From Desulfobacteraceae bacterium (lineage in GTDB: Bacteria > Desulfobacterota > Desulfobacteria > Desulfobacterales > Desulfosalsimonadaceae): a stretch of 64,000 bases of DNA. The notes under the pieces were generated by a model. It saw nothing but the letters and a program-made list of their open reading frames with translations. It was not told where the DNA came from and searched no databases. The position numbers and the translations under genes are program-made. The DNA is taken from contig JABZFM010000001.1 in the NCBI GenBank assembly GCA_014237465.1, positions 124,001-188,000 of the forward strand, given 5' to 3'. Positions 35,786 to 43,818 of this stretch are shown one piece after another (positions within the stretch are counted from its first letter, which is position 1; each line of letters starts with the position of its first letter).

Positions 35786-36847
35786 TTGTACTGGAGAATC
35801 AGAGACGAATTAAGCCTGTCAGAACGTTTAAGACGTTCGTATTATAAGCTGCTGAGGGATGAATTGAATCAATTCCTTCTGGACAAGGCATTGACATCCT
35901 CCTACCGGAATTTTGTTTCAAGAAATATTCCGTACCCGTTTGTTGAACGCAGAGAACTCAAACCTCGGGCCAGGATTCCCAAGGTGGAGTATGAGTGTCA
36001 GAACTCGTTTCTGGTCATTTTTCTTGAAGACAGCATCCCGCCGGAACATAAAAAATATATCCGGTTTTTTGACTCCAACAGAACGACCAAAACCAATTTA
36101 CTGAGATCAAAAACCCTTTCCCTGGATTCGGATTTTGACCGGACCCGGAAGTATCTCGAATCCGTTCATTTTTTTGATGTCTTTGATGAACTGCTTCCGG
36201 TGGACTATGCCCTGCTGATCCAGCGTGATCCCACGAAACAGTTAAGAAAAAACAGGTACAGCATATCGCATTTTCATGTTCGGATTGACTGGCCGATCAC
36301 CGAAGCGGCGGAAGATATGGCGCGTGATCTTAGATACATCTCAAAAGATCTCTATGAAAAAGGGGAAAAATACGCGGAAGATATTCAGAAAAAATTCTTT
36401 GAATACTACTGTTTGCCGGAAATGGTCGGGGGGCGACGGACGGCCGCGATTGTTGCTGCCCAGTACTTAAAACGGATTTCCTGCATTTCAACGATTTATG
36501 TGGCCAGCAGTGAATCCAGGGCCCTGATCCGGTGTACTGAACGAGGCGTATCAAAATCTGCTCTGATCAAGCTCAGCAATAAAGAGATGGTCGATATTGC
36601 AGAAGCAAACAAGATGCCCCTGTCCATGTTAAAAAAGCATTACATGGTGGCAAAACAGGGAAAAAACGGTATTTTTATCTTCAAGGTCACTTATGCGCCG
36701 ACTATTCATGCCCAGCCGCCCGAAGGGGGCAAACTGCGAGAGGTCGTTCCGGAACCCTACTGGCTGACGGTCAATTACCAGCAGATCCTACCCAAAACAG
36801 GTGTGTGGGATTGGGCGCCCATCACTCACAATCTGATCTATTCCTGA
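35786..36847 (+). CDS. Uncharacterised basic protein (353 aa)
   Basis: No family is recognised. The frame has no upstream ATG; TTG 35786, with GGGGG about 7 bases upstream, is the best start, and the frame is open only from 35738. The protein is soluble and rich in Arg, Lys and Tyr. It has an N-terminal helical part (about 1-50), a middle region with charged helices (ITEAAEDMARDLRYISKDLY) and a C-terminal part with VPEPYWLTVNYQQILP. There is no signal peptide, membrane segment or catalytic motif. Codon use looks like its neighbours, so it is probably real. Confidence 0.55.
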   Translation: MYWRIRDELSLSERLRRSYYKLLRDELNQFLLDKALTSSYRNFVSRNIPYPFVERRELKPRARIPKVEYECQNSFLVIFLEDSIPPEHKKYIRFFDSNRTTKTNLLRSKTLSLDSDFDRTRKYLESVHFFDVFDELLPVDYALLIQRDPTKQLRKNRYSISHFHVRIDWPITEAAEDMARDLRYISKDLYEKGEKYAEDIQKKFFEYYCLPEMVGGRRTAAIVAAQYLKRISCISTIYVASSESRALIRCTERGVSKSALIKLSNKEMVDIAEANKMPLSMLKKHYMVAKQGKNGIFIFKVTYAPTIHAQPPEGGKLREVVPEPYWLTVNYQQILPKTGVWDWAPITHNLIYS

Positions 36848-36977
36848 TTGAAAAACTATTGCGCTTGGCCATACGGCGTTAAAATTCGGCTCAATATGCT
36901 CATTTATAGGAATAAACTCCGCTATTTCGCCGAATTTTGCCTTGTATTGCCTGCGCTCATGACGTTTTTCAGCGCCG
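36847..36977. repeat. Long intergenic inverted repeat, copy 5
   Basis: The left end TGATTGAAAAACTATTGCG overlaps the stop of the preceding gene, and the right end is GACGTTTTTCAGCGCC. The interior has CGGCGTTAAAATTCGGC, TGCTCATTTATAGG and ACTCCGCTATTTCGCCG, then TTGCCTTG. It is a diverged member of the family seen at 10581 and 32384. Confidence 0.7.
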
Positions 36978-37065
36978 TGTAAAGCGAGTAAAGATGTCTC
37001 TTTCTCAGTAAACTGAATTGCAGCAGAATTTTATGGGGAATTTTTTCGGGGTAAAAATTTGAAAA

Positions 37066-37527
37066 TTATTCCAAGGTTTTAATCATGGCGGTTTCGTCGC
37101 AATCCGGGAATTTGACGCAGTGGATGCAGTCGGACCAGATTTTTATGGGCAGGTCGGCTTTATCAATTTTAATAAAACCGAATTTTTCAAAAAAGGATGG
37201 CTTGTAGGTCAGTGTAAAAAGCGACTTGATTTTAAACTGTTTGGCCTCTTCAAATGTATTCTCGACAAGCTGCTTGCCGATGGATTTACCGGTAACCTCT
37301 TCACGGACAGCCAGGGATCGGATTTCCGCAAGATCCTCCCAGCAGAACTGGAGTGCACAGCATCCGAGGATTTTTTTACTGTTTTGAGGTTCCGTAAACA
37401 CTGAAAAATCTCTCACATGATCGTAAAGTTTGCTCAACGGCCGGGAAAGCAGCTCCCCCTTGTCGCCGTAATGCTTCAGCATGGCATGGATGCTTTTGAT
37501 ATCCTCTATGGTGGCGTTTCTGATCAT
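37066..37527 (-). CDS. Short ArgA-like N-acetyltransferase (GNAT)
   Basis: A 153-residue GNAT acetyltransferase. The acetyl-CoA motif region is LAEIRSLAVREEVTGKSIGK QLVENT (about residues 69-94), with the pyrophosphate loop TGKSIGKQL. SLFTLTYKPSFFEKFGFIKI and CIHCVKFPDCDE near the C-terminus are typical of short stand-alone N-acetylglutamate synthases of Desulfobacterota and Geobacter relatives. These lack the amino-acid kinase domain of Escherichia coli ArgA. The likely role is the first step of arginine synthesis; acetylation of another amino acid is possible. Confidence 0.8.
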   Translation of the reverse strand: MIRNATIEDIKSIHAMLKHYGDKGELLSRPLSKLYDHVRDFSVFTEPQNSKKILGCCALQFCWEDLAEIRSLAVREEVTGKSIGKQLVENTFEEAKQFKIKSLFTLTYKPSFFEKFGFIKIDKADLPIKIWSDCIHCVKFPDCDETAMIKTLE

Positions 37528-37581
37528 AAGAGTTTTTTAGCGATTATATCTCATTAAATCAAGGTTTTTATGAAGCCATCA

Positions 37582-39543
37582 TTATTCAGGCGAATTCTCT
37601 TTGGCAAACAATGCAACCACACCGTCTGAATCTTCCGTTTGATCATCTGTTTGACCATTTGGGACCGGTTTGCCGGTGGTTGGGTTGATTTTTAGTTTAA
37701 CCATATTGTCCGGTACATCAAAGTACCCATATTCCTGGTTTTTCAGGGCATTTTTCATAAATTCCACCCAGATGGGAAGCGCCGCCCGGGCCCCGGTTTC
37801 TTTTAGCCCCAGTGTTGAGAAATCATCGCATCCCACCCATACGCCGACGGCTATCGTGGGTGAGAATCCGACAAAAAGCGCGTCTTTATATTTGTTGGTG
37901 GTACCGGTTTTGCCGGCAATAGAACGATGGATGACCTGTGCTTTTTTTCCGGTTCCTTCGGCAATAACCCCTTCCAGCATATTGCTCATAATCGCAGCGT
38001 TTTCTCGGGTCATGGCAATCCGTTTTTCAATATTGGGTTTCCAGACACTCTGGTTGTCGGCATTTAAAACATCGACAATGCAATAGGGATGAATATAAAT
38101 TCCCTGATTGGCAAAAACCGCGTATGCGGCGGTTAATTCGGTTAAATTGGTTTCAGATGTTCCCAAAGCCAGGGACAGGTATGGCGACAGTCTGGATTGG
38201 ATTCCCAGTTTTCTTGCAAAATCGATCACACTGGAGATCCCCAGCTGATCGATCAGCCGGACAGCCGGGATATTTTCCGAATGGGTGAGTGCTTTACGCA
38301 AAGTGATTTCACCCTGAAATGTTTTTGAAAAGTTTTCAGGCTGCCATGGTTCATTTTTTGTTGCGCCCGGGAATGAAACAGGTGCGTCAAGAATCAAAGA
38401 CGCCTGGTTAAATCCCTGCTCAATCGCATGGGCATATAAAACCGGTTTAAAAGCAGAACCCGACTGTCGGCGTGCGGCGGTAGACCGGTTAAAGGAACTT
38501 TTGCTGTAGTCATTCCCTCCAGACATGGCAAGAATACCCCCTGTCCGGACATCGATTGCAATAAGGGCCCCCTGGGGTTCGGTTTTCAAAGCAGGATCTT
38601 TTTTTCGTCGTTGTTGCAGGTTTTCAATGCCATGGACAATGGCCTGGTCCGAGGCGTTTTGTAACTTGCTGGAAAGGGTCGTATAGACAGTCAGTCCGCC
38701 GGTATATAATCGCGCCGGGCCGATTTCCTTTTCCAGGATCTTTTTTACATAATCCACAAAATACGGGGCTTTAGAAACGGTCTTGTTTTGTACCGCAACA
38801 AAGGGTTTTTCAGCCGCTTCCCGGTACGGGTCGTCCGTAATGACACCGGTGACCCGCATTTGTTTTAGGACGATGTTTCTTCTTTTGACAGCCAGTTCCG
38901 GGTTGACCAGCGGTGAATAGGTGGACGGTGCTTTAGGCATGGCCGCAATCATGGCACATTCAGCAAGATCCAGATCCGTTACGGATTTGCCGAAAAAAAT
39001 CCGGGCGGCGGACTCAACGCCATATGCGCCGCTGCCCAGGTAGATCTGGTTCAGGTAGAGTTTCAGGATTTCATCTTTTGTATACCGACGTTCCAGCTGG
39101 ATTGATAGAAGCGCTTCCTTCAGTTTCCGCTGTAAGGTTTTTTGGGGTGATAGAAAAAGCGTTTTTGAAAGCTGCTGGGTGATGGTGCTGGCCCCCTGGA
39201 CAAATTCTCCCGCCCGAATATCGGTGATGATCGCCCGTGCGATTCCCTTCAGATCAATGCCGCTGTGTGTGTAAAACTGACGGTCTTCGGCGGTGATCAC
39301 CGCTTTTTGAAGATATTCGGGGATTTTTTTCAGGGGAACCGGGTCTCTTTTTTCCCTGTAAATTTCTGCCAAAAGTGTATTGTCGGCAGAGTAGATCCTT
39401 GTGATGGCTGGCGGTGTAAATGTTTCCAGGGAACGGATCTGCGGCAGATCCCGGACCATGAATAAAAACATGCCGGTAATACTTCCGCAGGCGACGGCAG
39501 TTAAGATCAGGATAAAACCCGTGATGTATAAGCGTTTGTTCAT
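37582..39543 (-). CDS. Penicillin-binding protein 1A (class A)
   Basis: A 653-residue bifunctional peptidoglycan synthase with an N-terminal anchor (about residues 7-28). The GT51 glycosyltransferase domain has ITAEDRQFYTHSGIDLKGI (catalytic glutamate near residue 92), GASTITQQLSKTLFL and IYLGSGAYGVESAARIFFG. The transpeptidase domain has the serine motif SGSAFKP, SEN and KTGTTN. It is somewhat short for PBP1A (usually near 800), lacking a long C-terminal or OB-type insertion. It lies upstream of the acetyltransferase on the same strand. Confidence 0.94.
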   Translation of the reverse strand: MNKRLYITGFILILTAVACGSITGMFLFMVRDLPQIRSLETFTPPAITRIYSADNTLLAEIYREKRDPVPLKKIPEYLQKAVITAEDRQFYTHSGIDLKGIARAIITDIRAGEFVQGASTITQQLSKTLFLSPQKTLQRKLKEALLSIQLERRYTKDEILKLYLNQIYLGSGAYGVESAARIFFGKSVTDLDLAECAMIAAMPKAPSTYSPLVNPELAVKRRNIVLKQMRVTGVITDDPYREAAEKPFVAVQNKTVSKAPYFVDYVKKILEKEIGPARLYTGGLTVYTTLSSKLQNASDQAIVHGIENLQQRRKKDPALKTEPQGALIAIDVRTGGILAMSGGNDYSKSSFNRSTAARRQSGSAFKPVLYAHAIEQGFNQASLILDAPVSFPGATKNEPWQPENFSKTFQGEITLRKALTHSENIPAVRLIDQLGISSVIDFARKLGIQSRLSPYLSLALGTSETNLTELTAAYAVFANQGIYIHPYCIVDVLNADNQSVWKPNIEKRIAMTRENAAIMSNMLEGVIAEGTGKKAQVIHRSIAGKTGTTNKYKDALFVGFSPTIAVGVWVGCDDFSTLGLKETGARAALPIWVEFMKNALKNQEYGYFDVPDNMVKLKINPTTGKPVPNGQTDDQTEDSDGVVALFAKENSPE

Positions 39544-39587
39544 TAATTTGAATAGGTTGCTTTGACAGAAAACATGCTTTATTTTTC

Positions 39588-39617
39588 TTGACAGTAAAAC
39601 AGATTTGATGTTAACAA
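39588..39617 (+). promoter_or_regulatory. Candidate tRNA promoter
   Basis: A perfect -35 hexamer TTGACA (39588-39593) is followed after 18 bases by a weak -10, TAACAA (39612-39617), with the tRNA starting at 39632. A second TTGACA lies at 39562-39567. The -10 is poor, so expression may be low. Confidence 0.45.
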
Positions 39618-39631
39618 AACCTTAACTTTAA

Positions 39632-39707
39632 AGGCGCGTAGCTCAGTTGGCAGAGCGCTACCTCGACACGGTAGAAGTCATCAGTTCAAGTCTGATCGTG
39701 CCTACCA
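39632..39707 (+). tRNA. tRNA-Val (anticodon GAC), encoded CCA, with C at position 33
   Basis: A full cloverleaf. The acceptor AGGCGCG pairs with CGTGCCT (one G-T pair), the D stem GCTC with GAGC, the anticodon stem CTACC with GGTAG, and the T stem ATCAG with CTGAT; ACCA ends the gene. The seven-base anticodon loop is TCGACAC, so the anticodon is GAC (39665-39667) and the base before it is C, where U33 is almost universal. The structure is otherwise sound. A terminator follows, then an integrase fragment, as at tRNA integration sites. Confidence 0.85.
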
Positions 39708-39715
39708 GAATATTT

Positions 39716-39749
39716 AAGGGGTTACATTTTTCATGTAACCCCTTTTTTT
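39716..39749 (+). terminator. Rho-independent terminator after tRNA-Val
   Basis: Perfect 11-base arms AAGGGGTTACA (39716-39726) and TGTAACCCCTT (39734-39744), with a 7-base loop, are followed by a run of T (39743-39749). It can serve the tRNA and, in the other orientation, the integrase fragment. Confidence 0.9.
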
Positions 39750-39775
39750 ATTTTTGCTACCATTTTGCTACCATT

Positions 39776-40006
39776 TCATTTAAAAATCGCATTTTCAAGT
39801 CTTTTTGCAGATGCCTGATTTACTGAATTCATTAAGTGAGCATATACGTTCAAAGTCACAGTAGGGGATGAATGCCCTAATTGAGATTGAATGTATTTAA
39901 TATTTTCTCCCTGTTCAATCAATAAACTCGCATAAGTATGTCTTAGATCATGGAACCGGATTTTTTCAATTCCATGGAAAAACCGGGACGTCCTTAAATA
40001 ACTCAA
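39776..40006 (-). pseudogene. Tyrosine recombinase (phage-type integrase), C-terminal fragment
   Basis: Only the last 70 or so residues of an integrase remain. HDLRHTYASLLI carries the HxLR box, QLGHSSPTVTLNVYAHLM has the second histidine region and the catalytic tyrosine. The protein then ends normally. Homology begins at about GIEKIRFHDLRH (near 39975), while the preceding ten codons look unrelated, so the N-terminal 300 residues are gone. Two copies of GCTACCATTTTG-like sequence lie between its stop and the terminator (39757-39775). Its placement next to tRNA-Val marks a former integrated element. Confidence 0.85.
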
Positions 40007-40150
40007 TAACTCCTTAATTTAATCAATGACGGCGCTTTATATAAAGAAGGATGCCCCTAACTTATTAACATAAATCAGCCCATATCCTTCCTTTTCGGCA
40101 CCTCGCTATGTGCAGAATTTCAATTCGGGGGACAGTATACTTAATTGTTA

Positions 40151-40210
40151 GTTATAACGAATTAAATTCAGCGGACGCAGAAAACCGCGCCGCTGATTAA
40201 GGCGTTATAA
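40151..40210 (+). other. Lone attC-like recombination site
   Basis: This 60-base segment folds like an integron attC site. The end boxes are GTTATAAC (40151-40158) and GTTATAA (40204-40210). The inner arms are TTCAGCGG (A) CGC and GCG CCGCTGA, with one extrahelical base and a loop AGAAAACC. The right end GGCGTTATAA matches the usual GCGTTA form of the recombination box. No cassette gene on the plus strand ends at its left side and no integron integrase is present. It sits 145 bases from the integrase fragment. A chance hairpin is possible but the match in order and spacing is close. Confidence 0.55.
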
Positions 40211-40236
40211 AAATTACTGCGATTGCTTATCCGGAT

Positions 40237-41442
40237 TTATTTTGCGACAAGTTGGATACTTAATGCATTTTCAGATAACTCATAAATGTTGATGCCGAAT
40301 GGCTCAAATGTCTTTAGCAGGAGCGCACCGGCAAGATCCTCGGAGGATCCGTCATATTTAACCAGAAGAACCGCTTCATCCGGTGTCATTTCCAGAGTTT
40401 GTTGGCTGGTGACCCCTTCAATTTTTTTAAGTTCATTACGGAATAAAACCAGATAAGGGAGGATATCCGTGCCTGTAATGGTTAATGTAATCTCCCCGGT
40501 TTTCTCCATACGCTCCTGCCATTTTGAAAGGATCTGCGAAGCCAGTTGTATGCCTGTCTGAAAGCCGGCGTCAGCCAGGGCCTGCCGGCTGCCGGCCGCG
40601 ATGTCCCTGTTTACATTGGTTTCGCTGTTTGTTGCCAGGGCAATCTGCTCACCGGATTCGGTCAGCAGGCCCCGAGCGCGAACTGTTGCTTTAAACGTCA
40701 GGATGTTTTCTCCCATCCGATTGGACATTTCCGAGGCGATGGCATTTCCGACAATGACCACGTCCGCGTTGACCCGTTTGCCGAGTTCGACTGCCTGGCC
40801 ATCCGTCAACTCAGCGTCAAGCCCGAGATCTTCAAACAGTCCGTAGGGTACCATTTCATCGTCAATAACAGAAAATTTTTTTTCAGCAAATATTCTCTTC
40901 ATTGAAGTCACAGCGGCATCTGTCTGGAAAAACGATTTTTCTTTTCGCCACCAGTATTGCAGGGAAATATCATCAGCCTGCTGTTCGGCAATTAAAAATA
41001 AGATTTTAGGCAAATTTTCCGGACTGAGCACGATGCCGGCATTTGCCAGTTCTTCTTCCAGTTTAAGTGTGGAAACCGAGACCTGTACAAGCACCCGGTA
41101 ATATTTATCCGTATTGATTTCTTTTAATACTTTATAATCGGAAATGAATTTATTGCGCTGACTGGAAAGCAGATCACTGATGATTTGAAATTTTTCAGTC
41201 AGCCCGGTAAATGGAATCATCTCAATTGCGGTCTTCTCTACTGCTGTGAGCAGGCATTGCGACACAGCCGCCGACCTTGCAGCCAGAACGTCAGTATAAA
41301 TGCGGCTGTCTCCCATCACCAGAACCACATTCTTGTCGCCGGACGGCTTGGCATGGCATGGCTGAGCAAACAGCAGGAAAACGGTACATATTGAAAAAAT
41401 TACTTTTAAAATCATTGAATCTTTATGTTTTCGTAATGTCAT
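40237..41442 (-). CDS. Secreted protein, FlgT/CsgG-like fold suspected
   Basis: A 401-residue protein with a Sec signal (ILKVIFSICTVFLLFAQPCHA, cleavage near residue 31; the cysteine could suggest a lipoprotein, but no clear lipobox is seen). The first region (ARSAAVSQCLLTAVEKTAIE) resembles the N-terminal domain of flagellar assembly protein FlgT. The middle has a CsgG-like segment (GKRVNADVVIVGNAIASE) as in outer-membrane lipoprotein accessory factors. A GGAGG site precedes the start. No flagellar genes are nearby, so the real role is uncertain; periplasmic location is likely. Confidence 0.6.
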   Translation of the reverse strand: MTLRKHKDSMILKVIFSICTVFLLFAQPCHAKPSGDKNVVLVMGDSRIYTDVLAARSAAVSQCLLTAVEKTAIEMIPFTGLTEKFQIISDLLSSQRNKFISDYKVLKEINTDKYYRVLVQVSVSTLKLEEELANAGIVLSPENLPKILFLIAEQQADDISLQYWWRKEKSFFQTDAAVTSMKRIFAEKKFSVIDDEMVPYGLFEDLGLDAELTDGQAVELGKRVNADVVIVGNAIASEMSNRMGENILTFKATVRARGLLTESGEQIALATNSETNVNRDIAAGSRQALADAGFQTGIQLASQILSKWQERMEKTGEITLTITGTDILPYLVLFRNELKKIEGVTSQQTLEMTPDEAVLLVKYDGSSEDLAGALLLKTFEPFGINIYELSENALSIQLVAK

Positions 41443-41507
41443 CAGCAGTTAACCTCCGGGAGATTTATGGTCTAAAAAGCATTGGACTTTTTGCGAAGCC
41501 ATCGTCA

Positions 41508-42488
41508 TCAAGCATTTCTATTCAACGTATAGTCGGCGATCATCATCAGCGTTTCAGTTGTTTTTGAAGATGGAAATGTCTGAATAATAATTTTTGCCTG
41601 ACGGATATGATTTTCCGCAACTTTCCGGCAATACCGGATACCGCCGGTATCATGCATTAATTGAATCAATTTTTCAAATTCAGTTTCCGTAAAGTTTTTA
41701 TCCGTAATCACTTTTTCCATCCAGGCGCGGTCTTCAGCGTTGGCATGTTCCAGAGTGTAAATAACTGGCAGCGTCAGTTTTCCTTCCTTTAAATCCGCTC
41801 CAATGGCTTTGCCCAGTACTTTTGTATTAGATGTGTAATCCAGCAGATCATCTGCAATCTGGAACACAATGCCGATATGGTATCCGTATTCAGAAAGTTT
41901 GTTCTCCACTTCAATGGGCGCCCCGGCCAGAATCGCACCGGTCTGGCAGGCCCCCTGGATAAGATAGCCGGTTTTCCGCTGGATCACGTCCATGTATTCT
42001 TTTTCGGTCAGGCGGATATCCCCTTTTTTAATCAGCTGCATAATTTCCCCCTGACACATGCTTTCCGTAATTTCGGCAATGACCTTGATAATTTTCGGGT
42101 TTTCCGTCTCAGCGGCGATATGAAGAGCGCGGGCAAGAAGAAAGTCGCCGACCAGAACAGTGACCGGGGCGCCCCAGATGGAGTGGGCCACCGGTTTTCC
42201 GCGTCTGATCGATGCATTATCAACCACATCATCATGTAATAAGGTGGCTGTATGGAGAAATTCGATAATTGTTGAAAATTTTTTAATGAATTCATCCGTG
42301 TAGCCGCAAAGTCGCGCGGAAAGCATATTCAAAAGCGGACGTATCCGTTTGCCACCGCTGAAAATAAGATGCCCCGCGGTTTCGCGCACCATTTCAACAT
42401 GCGGGTTCAGGTTTTGATTTAAAGCCGCTTCAATGTCTTGTAAATCATTTTCAACCAGTAAAGTCAGCTTTTGCTTTAAACCGCTCAT
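41508..42488 (-). CDS. Polyprenyl diphosphate synthase
   Basis: A 326-residue trans-isoprenyl diphosphate synthase. The first aspartate-rich motif is LLHDDVVDNASIRRGKP (about residues 83-99), the second is FQIADDLLDYTSN (about 208-220), and GGKRIRPLL near residue 45 binds the diphosphate. It would make the side chain of menaquinone, the electron acceptor pool for the ETF oxidoreductase in this window. Its start overlaps the stop of rimO by 4 bases (ATGA), so translation is coupled. Confidence 0.92.
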   Translation of the reverse strand: MSGLKQKLTLLVENDLQDIEAALNQNLNPHVEMVRETAGHLIFSGGKRIRPLLNMLSARLCGYTDEFIKKFSTIIEFLHTATLLHDDVVDNASIRRGKPVAHSIWGAPVTVLVGDFLLARALHIAAETENPKIIKVIAEITESMCQGEIMQLIKKGDIRLTEKEYMDVIQRKTGYLIQGACQTGAILAGAPIEVENKLSEYGYHIGIVFQIADDLLDYTSNTKVLGKAIGADLKEGKLTLPVIYTLEHANAEDRAWMEKVITDKNFTETEFEKLIQLMHDTGGIRYCRKVAENHIRQAKIIIQTFPSSKTTETLMMIADYTLNRNA

Positions 42489-43813
42489 ATTGTTTCTCCC
42501 CTGAGATCATATTCAAGTGCATCGCAAATTTTGATATCTGAAAATTCGCCCACACCGGCATCTGTTGAGTCAATGTAAATAATGCCGTCTACTTCCGGCG
42601 CCTGGAAAGACGACCGGCCGGTAAAAAGTCCGGCCTCCACCTGCTCTTCCACCAAAACCGGGTAAATATGTCCGATATGGTTTTGATTCTTTTTTGCAGA
42701 TATTTCTGACTGGGCGCTCATCAAAACATGATGCCGTTCTTTTGCTACGCTTGCCGGAACGTGTCCGGAAAGCTTGTGAGACGGGAGGTCATCGGAATCC
42801 GAATAGATAAAAGTGCCTAAGTGGTCAAACTTGACTGTTTTAATAAAATTTAACATCTGTTCAAAGTCGCTGTCTGTTTCACCGGGAAATCCGACCATGA
42901 TGGTTGTGCGTAAAGCCGCTTCCGGTATAATTTCACGGATGTTATCAAACAGCCGAAGCAGGGCATTTTTGTCATAGTGCCGGCCCATGCGTTTTAAGAT
43001 TCTGCTGCTGGCGTGCTGAATCGGGATATCAAAATACGAGCAGACATTCTCATGGGCGGCCACAGTCCGGATGAGCCGTTCATCGGTGGTATCCGGTGAA
43101 CCATATAGAAAACGAATCCATGTGCCTGTTGATATTTCCGCAATTTTTTCCAGAAGCCGGCTGAAATTCGGGTCAGGGACCAGATCCTTGCCGTAGGACC
43201 CCGTATCCTGGCCAATGATGACCAGTTCCCTGAAACCGGATGATATCAGATGACGGGCTTCAGCTTCAATATCTTCAATTATTCGGCTTCGTAGCGTCCC
43301 TCTCAGCCTGGGAATAATACAATACGTGCAGTGCCGGTTGCATCCTTCGGTGACTTTAAGGTATGCCATTGCCGTTGTCGAATGGATTCGCCGGGTATCA
43401 TGCGTTTGAAGGGGCAGGCCGGCAGGCGGCGGCAGCAGACAATTTCCCGGCTCCGGCGGGCGGGTCAGCACTTCCGTTATTTTGTGATATGCGCCGGTTC
43501 CCAGAAATGCGTCCACTTCCGGCAGCGATCCGGCTATTTCTTCCCGGAAACGTTCGGGAAGACAACCGGTAACAATAAACCGTTTGCATCGACCTGTTTT
43601 TTTTAATTCAGCCAGTTCAAGAATCTCATCCACGGATTCATCCACCGCAGACTCAATAAAACTGCAGGTGTTGACAATGATAATATCAGCAATTGCCGGA
43701 TCCGGGGTAATCGTAAATCCCCCGGAAGCCAGTTCGCCGAGCATGATTTCACTGTCAACAAGATTCCGGGCGCATCCGAGGTTGCTCAGAAAAATTGATT
43801 GGTGACTATTTAT
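42485..43813 (-). CDS. rimO: Ribosomal protein S12 methylthiotransferase, non-ATG start
   Basis: A radical SAM methylthiotransferase that modifies Asp88 of S12. The radical SAM motif CNRHCTYCIIP is present, as are TCSFIESAVDESVDEI and ATGCLPERF-like VTGCLPERF with two cluster cysteines, and a C-terminal TRAM domain (IGHIYPVLVEEQVEAGLFTG). The first ATG in frame (43744) would remove FLSNLGCARNLVDSEI, which holds the first cysteine of the N-terminal cluster. The homology continues upstream, where no ATG, GTG or TTG exists. An ATA at 43811-43813 lies 8 bases from GGGGAG and may be the start, or a mutated ATG. Confidence 0.9.
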   Translation of the reverse strand: MNSHQSIFLSNLGCARNLVDSEIMLGELASGGFTITPDPAIADIIIVNTCSFIESAVDESVDEILELAELKKTGRCKRFIVTGCLPERFREEIAGSLPEVDAFLGTGAYHKITEVLTRPPEPGNCLLPPPAGLPLQTHDTRRIHSTTAMAYLKVTEGCNRHCTYCIIPRLRGTLRSRIIEDIEAEARHLISSGFRELVIIGQDTGSYGKDLVPDPNFSRLLEKIAEISTGTWIRFLYGSPDTTDERLIRTVAAHENVCSYFDIPIQHASSRILKRMGRHYDKNALLRLFDNIREIIPEAALRTTIMVGFPGETDSDFEQMLNFIKTVKFDHLGTFIYSDSDDLPSHKLSGHVPASVAKERHHVLMSAQSEISAKKNQNHIGHIYPVLVEEQVEAGLFTGRSSFQAPEVDGIIYIDSTDAGVGEFSDIKICDALEYDLRGETI

Positions 43814-43818
43814 GACTG

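Noticed and set aside
39776-40006. Active prophage or island
   Set aside because: Only a C-terminal integrase fragment is left and the next genes are core or secreted proteins; no phage genes follow.
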